A stretch of DNA of 64,000 bases from assembly GCA_009733715.1 (NCBI GenBank), contig WMKJ01000028.1, forward strand, positions 61,722-125,721. The letters are read 5' to 3'. This document shows, one piece after another, positions 30,440-41,414 of the stretch (position 1 is its first letter; every line of letters begins with the position of its first letter). A program made the position numbers and the translations under genes. The notes beneath the pieces were generated by a model that ran no database searches, had not been told where the DNA came from, and saw only the letters and a program-made list of their open reading frames with translations. The DNA is from Herpomyces periplanetae. Its lineage: Eukaryota; Ascomycota; Laboulbeniomycetes; Herpomycetales; Herpomycetaceae.

Positions 30440-31488
30440 TGCACCTGAAACCTTAAAGTATGGTGAATCAAAATGATTTGTAGGTTGATTAGTTAAATAT
30501 TTTAAATCATGTAATGCGTTGACAGTTGAAATAAATATAAAATTCCCACCCCAATAAGCGCCCAAAGGTAAACTTGATAGGCTGAATAGTCAAAATTATA
30601 GGGAAAACCAAACTCACCAAAAATTCACCATAATTTTCAATTGAAATTTAAAACGTATTTTCCCAAGACATTTTCTTTCTGTTTATCCCAATAAATATTT
30701 CATCTTGATCCGTTAAATTCTCAAAACATTTCGTCTTCCTTCCGCATCGTCGAATATTTTTTCCGGATAGTGCACACTTAATCAGCAGCATGGAATCGGT
30801 TGACCAGGAATGTATATGACGTCATGGGTAAATTGGTTTGAACTGGCGAGGGCGAGACGGAGAAATTGAAATCTATGTTTTAAAAAAATATTTTGAATTT
30901 TTTTTGCATTTTACCGTTGAATCACACTATTAATATGCTCGAAGAAATCTACCAATTTTTTCCTTCTCCAAATAAACTCCCAGTCAACAAACCTCATCTC
31001 CATTTCCACCACTCTTCTTCCTCTCTGCCCTAACCCTAAACCACACTAGCGGCGACTAGTCACACGAAGTCACGTGGATCGTGATGGAGGTTCGACGCCT
31101 GAAGAAAATTGGATGATAGCAAGGGATCGTGTTGAAAAATTGTTCACATTCTCAGGGTATGGGGTGAAGTTTGGATTAAGGAACTTTAGATAATGGGGTT
31201 GAAAGATTTTCATCTACAAGCTAGCTAAATATTATATATTGGTAAGGGTATTACTATTTAAGCTTCATTTTAATTATTTTATACTATTGATGATATTCAA
31301 ATGTAGAATATGCTCAGTGTTCTACGGCAATTCGCTACTTGCAGAATTCATGTGCACACTTAAATTTATCTAATTAACTGAGAAAATAATATCTGTCGTT
31401 GACTTTAATAAGTTAACTCTTAAACTCAACCCCGGAATTATTTGATGCCTAATTTCATTAAGTTTAAGTGTATACTTGCTATTCAATC
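30440..31488. other. Divergent spacer with telomere-like and E-box sites
   Basis: About 1.05 kb between GPATCH11-like (minus) and the ornithine carrier (plus). It has a short (CCCTAA)-type tract CCCTAACCCTAAACC at 31028-31042 and TCACGTG at 31070-31076, only some 30 nt apart, suggesting a promoter core. No gene supported. Confidence 0.6.
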
Positions 31489-32567
31489 ATGCTTGTGGTG
31501 GATGGAAATGACGAATCACTCAAACCTAACGTTAAACGTGAACACCATACATCTGCTCTATCGGAAATATGCTACGGATCTATTGCAGGCATGGTATCGA
31601 GAGTATTTGAGTATCCATTTGACACAATTAAAGTCCGACTTCAATCTCAAAGTATTAACTCCTGTCAAAATATCGAGGGTCCATTCCAATGCTTAAGATC
31701 CGCAGTTTTAAATCATGGCTTCCTAAGCCTATTTAGAGGACTATCAGTTCCTTTATCTGGTTCCGCTTTTGAGAACAGCTGTCTCTTCTTTACGGTAAAT
31801 AAGCTCATTGTTACTTTTGGGTAATTTTACGCTTTAGTTCAAGCTTTTTATTCGTGTTAAGCTAATCTTACCATATTATCTACAATCTATATACATGAAC
31901 TACTTAGTATCATGAGGCTCAATCCTTTTTGGCTCATTTCTTGCTAAATGTATCTCCTGAAGATCTTACCGTCGGCGCCAAAAGTCTTTCTGGTGCAATG
32001 GCAGGCGCTGCCACTTCGTTTATTTTAACACCAATCGAACTTATCAAGTGTAATCTTCAAATGCCACTTGTTTCTACCCATGCCGGAAAAAGTACAGTCA
32101 AACCAAGTGTATCATCAATTATACGAAACATTCTAAGGTACCACGGGCTTTTGGGGTTTTGGAGAGGCCAATTAGGCTCACTACTTCGCGAAACTGGAGG
32201 ATCTGCTGCATGGTTCGGTGCTCAACAGGCATCAACCGCTTGGTTTCACCGACTTAATCAAACTAACAAAAAGACAGCCTTACCTACTTATCAACAATTA
32301 ATTTGTGGTGCTCTAGCTGGCCTTAGTTACAATTTTCTTTTTTATCCCGCTGACACTATAAAATCGTATATGCAAACTAGGGCCTCGTATAGGGAGTCCG
32401 GTGAACACGTTAAAATGGAGAACTTTTCCTCTGTTGCCAAAATGATATGGAAAAGCTATGGAATTCATGGATTCTATCGAGGTTGTGGTTTAACATTGTT
32501 TCGATCATGTCCAAGTTCTGCAATCATCTTTTACGTTCACGACTTGCTGTCTCAAAAATTTGGTTAA
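31489..32567 (+). CDS. Mitochondrial ornithine carrier, ORT1/ARG11-like
   Basis: Mitochondrial carrier family protein, most like the ornithine exporter ORT1/ARG11 that links mitochondrial ornithine synthesis with cytosolic arginine synthesis. Two exons, 31489-31794 and 31908-32567, encode 321 aa. Three carrier repeats are seen: GSIAGMVSRVFEYPFDTIKV, GAMAGAATSFILTPIELIKC and GALAGLSYNFLFYPADTIKS, each with P-x-[DE]-x2-[KR]. The third-position EYPFDTIKVRLQSQ and TPIELIKC signatures are typical of ORT1. The splice (donor GTAAAT, acceptor TTAG) joins ENSCLFFT to YHEAQSFL in frame. A second possible donor at 31821 does not keep frame with either acceptor. Substrate assignment is by signature, not measurement. 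Confidence 0.85.
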
Positions 32568-32852
32568 ATCTCTCAATCCCGTGCATTCAGCCCGTATACT
32601 TTCACTCCAATCCTGATTTTACCCGGTGAAATATCGTGATCGGCACCAAATTCACCTTTCGCATTGCCCCCTATACATTAGCATTTGTTAAATCTTCGTA
32701 TTTCTGATTTCTGAAACATTCCGGTTACCTTCACATCCTTTTTTCCCCAAAAAATACACCTAGATGAATTTGTTCGAGTGTTAATTTAACTTGGATATTG
32801 CGAGCATTCATTCGTTTGTGGAATTTGACTGGAGCTTGACTAAAGCCTCTCA

Positions 32853-34814
32853 TCACCGTGATTGTCGACATGGTACCCAGATATCCAGCACACAATGCCA
32901 TATGTTAGGTGCATAAGATTTTACACGGTTCACGCTCACAAGCTTAATATTGCCTACATTATTTTTGTGTGTAGTCCCGCGAACTTTCAGTTCCATTTCA
33001 TTAAAATGTTCATCCTGTGTTTTAGTGGAGTTGTTCATATTGTGGTAAGCTTTTGATGTATTCATTAGTGTGTGCCATAAAACGGAAATTTCTTTGAAAA
33101 TTTTAGCGGCAGATTTCTGGAGTTTCATATCTCTTTTACTCAAATTATTCGAATCACTAGAAAATTCAGTTTCCGGCTTGGAGTTCGTCAAATTATGATC
33201 ACAATATTCCTCCATAATATTCAAGCATTCATGTACATGCAGCCAGCCTCCGTGAACCGGGTCTATTGATAATAATGCAATGAACCAGAATGAACGAGAT
33301 GTAGGAAGAATTCCACAGTTAACATGGCAAACGGGAGGGATTTTTGAACGTAATTCTTTCAGGGTTGAAAGTGCAGTTATGTTGGGGGCATGATGAATTC
33401 GAAAATGAGGACAATTGGTTGAGTTTCGGCGGGAGTTGAAATTTTCGTTGGAACGTTGATGGTTGTGCGAACAACCGTTGACCCAACAGTAGGTTTCAAA
33501 GGTCCAATTATTTAGCTGGATTCCACGTTGCATAGCTTCAATCGACCATCCATTAACTTCCCAAGTTAGTATAGTACTGATATTTACTTTGGCATAACAA
33601 AATGCAAAGTAGCCAATACCAGCGAATAGATCCACCGCGGAAATGGCGTTGCATGGTAATGGGAGCGAAGGGATGGGAGAAAACAAAAAGTTCAGCTGTG
33701 ATTCTTGGGAAAAAGGTTCGCTTGGACATGGATTGGATGAAATGAATTGAACTAATTCTGTGAGTCGTTTACGCTCGATAATATTTCCCCTAGAAAACAT
33801 GCAGCGTATAGGTGGAAAGATGTACATCACACCGAATTGACGAGTTTCAACGAATAAAGTTTCATTCACGCACTCGATTGATGTGGGATGTGATAGATCA
33901 GGAAACAAAAAAGGTTTTGCAGCTTTGAACGGTACTTTAGATACATATAGACACTCTTTAATAAGATGCTCATTGTGGTGCAATACGGAGTTATCAGAAT
34001 ACAGTGAAAATTTTGTAAATTGAGTATGGTTATGCTCAGGACCGAAACTTCCAAACAATGGCACAAAGTTGCAAGGTAGTCTTGAAACATTTTTACGACT
34101 AATTCCTATCAAGTTTCCAAGATCATATTGTGTAGCACGTTCTTCGTACGCATGTTCAATTGATCCGGAAATGGCCAAATGAGTAACGTTAAACGTACGG
34201 ACTAGCTCGGCGTAGAAGGTTTGGAGATGACAGGTTTGCTTCAATGATGTAGGAAAGTAATTCCAGAATTCAAGAGTAAAAAAGTTTGGAGGAAGTAGTA
34301 AAAGCTGGTGAGTGAATAAAGTGTAATGTATAGAAAGAGTGGATAGATTGGAATGTAGCTCTGGTAATGATGATGCCTCCGGTGACGTTTGTAAGTAGGA
34401 CTGGAGACAAGTTATCAGGGGAGATGTTCTTGTGGGTATAGGTTTAATAAAATTGTCTAAAGGGCTAAAAATTAATCTTAACGAGAATACTTTATCCAAG
34501 GCTGATTGTGAAATTGGAAAAGATTGCAAAGTTTCCCATAGGATACAAGATGATTTGCACCAAAGACATGGGTTATCGTGAAATTTATCCAAGATTTTAC
34601 CATCGGAATAAATTGGAATTAGACTAGGAATCCAAAAAAAATCATTCGACTGAGATGATCTCACGATACGAATATTTGGATCCAAAGATTTCACGCTCTT
34701 TAGAGCGTCCTTTACCAATTTCACAAAAGATTTTGGTACAAGCAGAGACAGAGTTAACCGGTTGGAATTTGAGTCTGTGCATAAAACTGTATCATTGTGA
34801 GAATGTGGCAGCAT
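32853..34814 (-). CDS. TRM12: tRNA wybutosine-synthesizing protein 2 (TYW2/TRM12)
   Basis: SAM-dependent transferase adding the alpha-amino-alpha-carboxypropyl group during wybutosine formation at G37 of tRNA-Phe. The protein from the ATG at 34814 is 653 aa. The SAM-binding motif is VDLFAGIGYFAF (about 390-401) with an acidic post-II segment TWEVNGWSIEAMQRG; C-terminal family marks are GGWLHVHECLN and VNRVKSYAPNIWHCVLDI. The N-terminal LVPKSFVKLVKDALK also fits TYW2. It is long for the family because of inserts around residues 60-270 and 560-620. The frame is open to 34994 but begins without ATG. No intron needed. Convergent with the ornithine carrier. Confidence 0.88.
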   Translation of the reverse strand: MLPHSHNDTVLCTDSNSNRLTLSLLVPKSFVKLVKDALKSVKSLDPNIRIVRSSQSNDFFWIPSLIPIYSDGKILDKFHDNPCLWCKSSCILWETLQSFPISQSALDKVFSLRLIFSPLDNFIKPIPTRTSPLITCLQSYLQTSPEASSLPELHSNLSTLSIHYTLFTHQLLLLPPNFFTLEFWNYFPTSLKQTCHLQTFYAELVRTFNVTHLAISGSIEHAYEERATQYDLGNLIGISRKNVSRLPCNFVPLFGSFGPEHNHTQFTKFSLYSDNSVLHHNEHLIKECLYVSKVPFKAAKPFLFPDLSHPTSIECVNETLFVETRQFGVMYIFPPIRCMFSRGNIIERKRLTELVQFISSNPCPSEPFSQESQLNFLFSPIPSLPLPCNAISAVDLFAGIGYFAFCYAKVNISTILTWEVNGWSIEAMQRGIQLNNWTFETYCWVNGCSHNHQRSNENFNSRRNSTNCPHFRIHHAPNITALSTLKELRSKIPPVCHVNCGILPTSRSFWFIALLSIDPVHGGWLHVHECLNIMEEYCDHNLTNSKPETEFSSDSNNLSKRDMKLQKSAAKIFKEISVLWHTLMNTSKAYHNMNNSTKTQDEHFNEMELKVRGTTHKNNVGNIKLVSVNRVKSYAPNIWHCVLDIWVPCRQSR

Positions 34815-35135
34815 TTTTTCCGATAAGCCAAGTTTCCAAAAAAATTCAAGCAAAGAGTCGTTATTACTTTTAATCGATATTTTCCATTTTATCCTCAAAA
34901 TTGAACATCGCCAAAATCTCCCACTGAGACGAAACGAAATCAACGTGACTTTCCGGATTGGCACGTGACTATGGTGGAGGACGCGCGGAGACAAAAATGT
35001 TGGAGGGAAAGAGTTTGGACGGTTGAAGTAGAAGGGGATTTAACTTGAATGATCTAGAGAGTGATTTAGTTGGATAAAAATTGTGGTGGACAAGAAGATA
35101 AGTGGTGCATTTGATTGGAGATATAGGGGATCGAG
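34815..35135. other. Divergent spacer TYW2 / uS2m
   Basis: About 320 nt. CACGTGAC at 34962-34969. Nothing else seen. Confidence 0.5.
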
Positions 35136-36379
35136 ATGAGAGGAAGTTTGCGGAATATTTATCTCGAGAAATGTATCATGAGAGGACAAGCTTTTCAAAT
35201 ATTTAGCAATGGGAGAATAAACTCACGGTATTTTTGGAGTGGGAATGGAATAATGAGAAATTGGCTATATTCAGCTTTAACGAAGAATCACGAACTTTGG
35301 GAAAAAGAGTGTAAACGAAATATTTTATCGAGATGTTTCTCTTTACATGTTACTACATTTGGAGAATTCAATAAGGTTAAAAAATTAACGGTTTCGGATT
35401 ATCTAACGTTCAAAAAAAATCGTAAGTTTGGATTAATATTCTATCAAACTTGTGATACTCCAGGGGAAAATGTCTAGAAATACAGGATATTAACGCAAAC
35501 TCTCTGGCTTGTTAGATGAAATCTTGGATGGAATGGGAAGTGAAAATCAGACGACATACAAACCACATATGCAACTATCGGATCCCCCTGGTCCTTTGGA
35601 TATTAGTTTAGAATTATTAATGGCCAATCAATGTCATTTGGGACATAAAAAATCCCTATGGAATCCAGCCAATGCAAGATACATATATGGAATTAGAAAT
35701 GACACACATATTATTTCGCTGGAAGTGACGGCAAGCCATCTTCGTAGGGCGGCAAGAGTTGTTTCTAAAGTGGCAGAAAATGGAGGGTTAATATTATTTG
35801 TTGGAACACGAGCAGGTCAAGAAAGAATAATCGTTAAAGCAGCAAAGTTGGCAGGAGGATGCCATCTTTTTCAAAAATGGATTCCCGGTAGTATAAGTAA
35901 TTCTACGCAAATTTTGCAAAAGTGTCGACTTAAAGTAGTCGATCAATGTGATAAGGAAGTCCAAGATACTCAATTCAGCACAGATGCGGTGATGCCATTG
36001 AAGCCCGACTTAGTGATCTGCCTTAATCCATTGGAAAATTATATTCTACTTCATGAATGCGCCAAAGCTCAAGTTCCAACCATAGGAATTATCGATACAA
36101 ATGCCAACCCTGCATGGGTAACATATCCCATCCCCGCCAATGATGACAGGTAAGTTGACAATCCAAAATTTTCATTCCCTTGTCCAGTGGAATACTGTTA
36201 TGAAAGCTTTCTCCTGCCTCCTTCTCCGAAAAATCCTCAATTTATTCGTTAAACTGTTTAATAGTTTGAGATCTACACAATTAATCGCTGGAATTCTCGG
36301 CCGGGCGGGCGAAGACGGAAAACTCCGGAGATACGTTAATGCATCCGGACTCTCCTACAAAACCCACCTGGCGGCTTAG
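35136..36379 (+). CDS. MRP4: Mitochondrial small-subunit ribosomal protein uS2m
   Basis: uS2 family protein of the mitochondrial ribosome. Three exons: 35136-35421, 35516-36149 and 36265-36379 (1035 nt, 344 aa). Exon 1 encodes a basic N terminus (MRGSLRNIYLEKCIMRGQAF) consistent with a mitochondrial presequence. Exon 2 carries the uS2 core: LLMANQCHLGHKKSLWNP (about 125-142), NGGLILFVGTRAGQERIV-like segment, and PDLVICLNPLENYILLHECA then VPTIGIIDTNANPAWVTYPIPAND. Exon 3 completes the motif as NDDS-LRSTQLIAGILGRA. All introns are GTAAGT..TAG. The last junction rebuilds the universally conserved D-S tract, which supports the model. Confidence 0.92.
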
Positions 36380-37346
36380 TCACACCTCCACGTGAACGGA
36401 GCGCGGAACCCGTGACAAAGCACGTCACGTGGGCAGTGGCCGGGACGAAGGAACGTTTATCCGGGGGGATTTTGGTATAAAAGGCAGCGAAGCGGGCCCG
36501 ATTTGAAAAATTTTCGATTGCATGGGGATAACTTTTGGGAAAAAATTCCGAGTGGATAGAGCGTCAATCGAATGGAATAGTTTATTTAAGCTTCCATATT
36601 TTGGTGGGCTCTAATTAACGAATGGATATTTTTGCCCTTGCCGTTAATGATTGTCTATTTATTTACGCGTTTTTAAACTTGGCCTCGTGTCGAAGTTTCA
36701 TTCACGGAGTATGTTATACTGGGCCCCGGTCGGCACTGTCTTTCAGATTTCGTGTTCGTTAAAAGTTCACTTGTCCCCACGTATATTCTTCCTCACTCGT
36801 TTTCTATTCTTTTTAACTCCCTCTAATAACTGTTTGTTTTTCTCGGGTTGCTTCTTGGTTACTTTATTCTAATCGGGTGTATTAGGTGTGAATAGTTTAG
36901 TGGATTTGATCGTTTCGCATATTACCCTTGCTTACTCCGTCTACGTGACGAATATATAGCGTTTAAGAAGCCTTTTTAACCCTTCATTCAATATTTCAGG
37001 GAAGTATTCCTCTAGCTTCCCTAATTCTTTTACGCATACGGCATTGGGACTTTTGGCCGCATCTTGCCCGGCACGAAGAATATTCTAGTCATTTTTCGCC
37101 TGCGCTCACCCGCGTGTAGAGTTGTTTTTTTCTGTAAGTTCATACAATAATTTTTAAACGGTTTATCTTTCCAATTTGTCATTCATACGCTTTTTTTTGA
37201 CTGATTCGCCTAGAGTTCATCTAGAGTTTATCCCCTTTAATCCCGCCCCAACAACCATAAACATTTCACACCACCACAGGCCGTTATCTCTGTTAAATCT
37301 TTTCCAAAACTTTCCCTCCTCCCTTCCCTTTCCAATTATCACTAAA
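36380..37346. other. Spacer and probable long 5' leader of LRR gene
   Basis: About 970 nt between uS2m and the LRR gene. CACGTG cores at 36389-36394 and 36425-36431. The last 200 nt is pyrimidine-rich and in frame with the LRR gene from 37176 but lacks ATG before 37347, so it is probably leader. No other gene supported. Confidence 0.55.
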
Positions 37347-39782
37347 ATGGAATCATCTCAAACTTTTCCATTTCACGGTACACGTGCAAATGTCTCCTCA
37401 ACGTCTCGACTTACATCTCGTTTACCCATTCCCACTAGTAGATTATCGAGACCTCCGCAGCAATCGATTACTGAACGATACAAGTCTTCGCCAGAAGAAA
37501 GATCTGATTCTCCCGTTATGTCCGGTGGTTCGTTTACCCACACCTTGCCACGCGTGCGTCCTTTCCGTTTTGCGCCCCAGGGATCACAATCATCTAATTC
37601 ATCAGATTCTACTTTAAAATCCCCAGCGTCACATCAATCAAGCTCAAACCTTACGCTTAAGGGAGTAGATAATCCTGTTGAGTCACCTGAAGATGCTGCA
37701 TTACGGAAGAAGCTGCGAACATCATTATCTGATAGGACTATCCAGAGTTTGGCAGAGCTTACCGTTTCCTCACCCTTAATCGACGGTAAGAGGCGGAGAT
37801 CCGAGTTTTTTTATCCAACTGATACCCCCAAAAACCCCGGCCGATCTAACATAACGGTGTCGAGCAGTGGTCGACTAAAGACCAGGAGTAATGCTCATCG
37901 GACTACCGGTTCCAATTCTTATAATCCCCCGCTAACTACTAGGTCCAAACCGTACCTAATATCACCACATTCAAATAGATCTGATACTGGATTTGGAGCA
38001 ACTATTAAAGTGCAACGGGCTGTGTCGTACTCCCGAGTTGATTGCAAACCGAAGACTCAGGGTCACCGATTGTCCGAATTATCCGGGCTGACCACTCCAC
38101 TAACCTTGAGATCACAGCGACCAACGAGTTCCATGGCACAAACGGTTTTATCTCGTAAATCCGGTGGTGTTGCAACCCCCAGAGCGGCTCTAGGAAATAT
38201 ATTTTTAAACAGCAGTGTTCGCCAGAAACTCAATGTTACGGGAGCTGGGAACGGTACAGCCGCAGGTACTGGAACTCTTATGCGACTCAGTATGTCCCCT
38301 GAAATTGAAAATGAATTGACTCAAGAGAAGATTACCGCAACAAGCCCAGTTTCCGGATTAACAGGACCTAAATCGTCCAAGGCCCTACGCGATCAAATCC
38401 GATCGGCCAAAGCAGCTCATCTGTCGACCATCAAATCTTGCAAGTCAGTTTCATTGACCATGGGCAAGCCTATTGAGTTAAATTGTCAAGAGGCCGTAGT
38501 TCCCACAAGTGGTGATATCAGTCTTCACCCAAACCCTTTTAATCAATTACATCGGTTAGGCCCCTCGCTAATCAAGAACCGAGTTGAAAACGCCAGGCGG
38601 GATGGGAGATTAAATATATCGGCCATGGGATTACAGACCGTGCCAGAGGAAGTGTTGAAGATGTTCGACTTTGAATTCAATAGGGACAGCTCAGTGCCCT
38701 GGAATGAAGTATGTAGCTTAGTTCGACTCAACGCCGCTGATAACGATTTAAGCGCAATTCCAGAGAGTATGTTCCCCGATGTTTCCGGTTTTAATGAACG
38801 TGATATGAAGATTGGCGCTTTCGATGATTACGAACCGGCGAAAGATGCATTACCATCGGAATTCATTTCACTCGAATCAATTGATTTACATGGAAACCTT
38901 ATTAGGAGAATGCCTATCGGATTAAGACATTTAAAGCAACTCACTTGTTTAAATCTTAGTCGGAACAGACTTGATGTTGAGGCATTTCAAAGTATCTTCT
39001 TGATCACAAGTCTTCGAGAGTTAAACTTATCGGGGAATGACTTGAATGGTCCCCTTCCTCGGGGCGTATGCAATCTAAAAAATTTGGAAATTTTGGAATT
39101 GAATAACAATGCCATAACGGAATTACCTGATAGAGGTTCATTGAGTCTGTTGAAACTTCGTAAGCTGGAATTGGCAAACAATAAGCTGACCCGGCTTCCG
39201 TGGTATGATATAAGGGATTGTCCATTGAGAACCTTAAATATCTCAAACAATTCATTTACCGGAACGTTAATCTCTCATGAAGATGCAGCTCATCTTAAAG
39301 CCTCTAACCTAATACAGTTCGTGGAGTATCTGGACATGTCGTGTAACCAACTTATCAGTATTATCGATGTCCCCGAGAACAATATCAATTCAGCTTCCTT
39401 GTCGGCCCAAAAGTTGATATATCTTGATATATCTTTGAATCATTTACGGTCATTACCATCCATCAGCCAGATGTTTCCCTCATTGCAAACAATTCTCGCT
39501 ACGGAAAACCAAATTGACACACTACCTCCAGACTTCTCTTCTCTCCCAGCTCTGAGTGTCGCAGATTTCTCATCAAATTCCTTGAGAGTATTGGACCCAC
39601 GAATCGGTCTTATGGACTCACTTCGCAGGTTTGGCATTCATGCCAATCCCTTACGAGAGCGCCGTTACGTTTCTATGGAGCTTGATGACCTTAAAAGAGA
39701 ACTCCGCTCTCGGATCGCGCCCCCTTTAACCAGCGTTGCTACCACTAGCACTCCTCAGCATCAGCATCAACCCTATCCTTGA
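37347..39782 (+). CDS. Leucine-rich repeat protein, LRRC40-like
   Basis: An 811-aa protein. Residues 1-400 are Ser/Thr/Pro/Arg-rich and probably disordered. From about residue 410 (RDGRLNISAMGLQTVPEEV) the chain forms leucine-rich repeats of about 23 residues, for example LNAADNDLSAIPESMF, LESIDLHGNLIRRMPIGL, LTCLNLSRNRL, LRELNLSGNDLNGPLP, LEILELNNNAITELP and LIYLDISLNHLRSLP, to about 790. The pattern is like LRRC40 and related fungal LRR proteins of unknown role. The ATG at 37347 follows a stretch of leader without ATG. Single exon. Partner and function unknown; cytosolic, with no signal peptide or membrane helix seen. Confidence 0.8.
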   Translation: MESSQTFPFHGTRANVSSTSRLTSRLPIPTSRLSRPPQQSITERYKSSPEERSDSPVMSGGSFTHTLPRVRPFRFAPQGSQSSNSSDSTLKSPASHQSSSNLTLKGVDNPVESPEDAALRKKLRTSLSDRTIQSLAELTVSSPLIDGKRRRSEFFYPTDTPKNPGRSNITVSSSGRLKTRSNAHRTTGSNSYNPPLTTRSKPYLISPHSNRSDTGFGATIKVQRAVSYSRVDCKPKTQGHRLSELSGLTTPLTLRSQRPTSSMAQTVLSRKSGGVATPRAALGNIFLNSSVRQKLNVTGAGNGTAAGTGTLMRLSMSPEIENELTQEKITATSPVSGLTGPKSSKALRDQIRSAKAAHLSTIKSCKSVSLTMGKPIELNCQEAVVPTSGDISLHPNPFNQLHRLGPSLIKNRVENARRDGRLNISAMGLQTVPEEVLKMFDFEFNRDSSVPWNEVCSLVRLNAADNDLSAIPESMFPDVSGFNERDMKIGAFDDYEPAKDALPSEFISLESIDLHGNLIRRMPIGLRHLKQLTCLNLSRNRLDVEAFQSIFLITSLRELNLSGNDLNGPLPRGVCNLKNLEILELNNNAITELPDRGSLSLLKLRKLELANNKLTRLPWYDIRDCPLRTLNISNNSFTGTLISHEDAAHLKASNLIQFVEYLDMSCNQLISIIDVPENNINSASLSAQKLIYLDISLNHLRSLPSISQMFPSLQTILATENQIDTLPPDFSSLPALSVADFSSNSLRVLDPRIGLMDSLRRFGIHANPLRERRYVSMELDDLKRELRSRIAPPLTSVATTSTPQHQHQPYP

Positions 39783-39937
39783 CTTTCATATCTTGACATC
39801 ACATCATCATCCTTGCCAGTGTTGTATACAAATAGTGTACTTGAATAAAAGTCAATTGTTTCTGTATTTCGGTTGTTTGACCCTTCATCGTATAAGTAAA
39901 CTGATTTCACGCCCTTTTTTGGCTTGGGAAAGTTTGT

Positions 39938-41044
39938 TCATTGAATAGCCTTCATGATTTTACTTGCTAGATCTTCGAATATTTTGGAATATGATGAATG
40001 AGGGTCTGCTGCAACACTAGGTTTTCCTCTGTCAGCGTCAACACATATTTGAGGGTTCAGAGGGATGTGCGTCAGTATAGGCAGAGATAATGTATAACAT
40101 TCCTTTTCGAGTATGGTTCCATCGCTGATATTTTTGTTTATAGAGTTGAGTTCATCTCCAGACCCGAATATTCGTGTAGTTTTATTACAGTGTGGGCATT
40201 CAAAAATTGACATGTTCTGGATTACGCCTAGTACAGGTGTGTTAACCTTTTTGAACATGCCAATCCCCCGGATCACATCATTAGTGGATAGTCTCTGCGG
40301 GGTAGAAACGATAATAGCTCCATCAATGAATATTTGTTGCGTGATGGTAAGTTGGACATCACCCGTTCCCGGGGGAAGATCAATAACAAGAACATCAATG
40401 CCATCCCAGTCGACGTCGTATAACAGTTGCTGTATACTCTTCATAACCATTAACCCTCGCCATACAATGGGAGAACCGCTATCCACCATATACCCGATTG
40501 ACATGGTTTTAACACCATAGTTAACAAGAGGAATTAATCGATTATCTGTTTGTATTGTCATAAACAAAATTAAATCAGCTGCATCATCATCATCATCCAA
40601 TCCTTCCTTTTGCTTACCATTTGATATGCGAGGCTTTTCCCGAATATTGAATAGTGTAGGAATTGAAGGCCCGAAAATATCCGCATCAAGTACTCCAACC
40701 CGATGGTTTAACCGCGCCAAAGCAATTGCAATATTAGCTACGTAAATTTTGGTAATATACCTTGTCAGAACCTTTGTTAATCCCCCATCGCACCACAATC
40801 CTGTTTTCCTCAAAAAATCTTTTTCTCCGGCCGAGATTTGTGCGTCTTGATCTCACCGTCCCGTACCACGTGACTATTTTTGGTTCGACTTACCGGATAT
40901 AGTGGATTTTCCGACTCCGCCTTTTGCAGAGCTGATCGCAAGTACTTTGCCCACGTTTGCCAGTCGCTTTCGGCTAGGTATGCCTCGCTGTACGCGTGGT
41001 AGTATTGACTTTTTTGGGATGTCAGTCGTTGCTCCAAATTTTCG
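39938..41044 (-). CDS. IND1: Mitochondrial Fe-S assembly ATPase IND1/NUBPL (5' end unresolved)
   Basis: P-loop ATPase of the Mrp/NBP35 family that delivers Fe-S clusters to respiratory complex I. Two clear exons: 41044-40894 and 40737-39938. The first ends with the deviant Walker A KGGVGKSTIS (donor GTAAGT); the second continues with NIAIALARLNHRVGVLDADI, LVIDLPPGTGDVQLT, and the cluster-binding CPHC in IFECPHCNKTTRIF. The splice lands four codons after the Walker lysine and restores the fold. Upstream of 41044 the frame is closed by TAG, which doubles as an acceptor (AAATAG), so a further 5' exon with a mitochondrial presequence must lie around 41050-41150; I could not fix its start. Its presence implies complex I. 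Confidence 0.88.
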
Positions 41045-41414
41045 CTATTTACGTTTCCCATCAGAGTTATTATTTCATACCCTTAGTATTGTAGTAAATC
41101 GCATTTTCACATTTCTCAGTATATATCGCCCCAAATCTCCCCGCCGAATTCATAAACAAAGTCGTTCGCCCATGTGAAATACCCGCAACCCATCTCCTAT
41201 TATCACAATCCCGCCCTTCCCTTTTATCAATTCCATATACTTGGTCGGATGACTAATTTCTTCACGTGATTACACCAGGTTTCGGAAGTGTGGGTTTATA
41301 TTTCATCACAGTTGGTTTAACAAATTGGTTTTTCAAAGAATATTGTCTATATTTCGTTTGTAAAGGAAATCAAAAGTATGGTAGCGGGTGATAAATTTTC
41401 CTCAGGTCAGTACA
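41045..41414. other. Divergent spacer IND1 / AATF
   Basis: About 370 nt, holding the unresolved first exon of IND1 on the minus strand and TCACGTGA at 41262-41269. Confidence 0.5.

Noticed and set aside
31821-31826. GTAATT as the donor of the ornithine carrier intron
   Set aside because: Does not keep frame with the acceptors at 31907 or 31916, whereas GTAAAT at 31795 does and rebuilds the helix.
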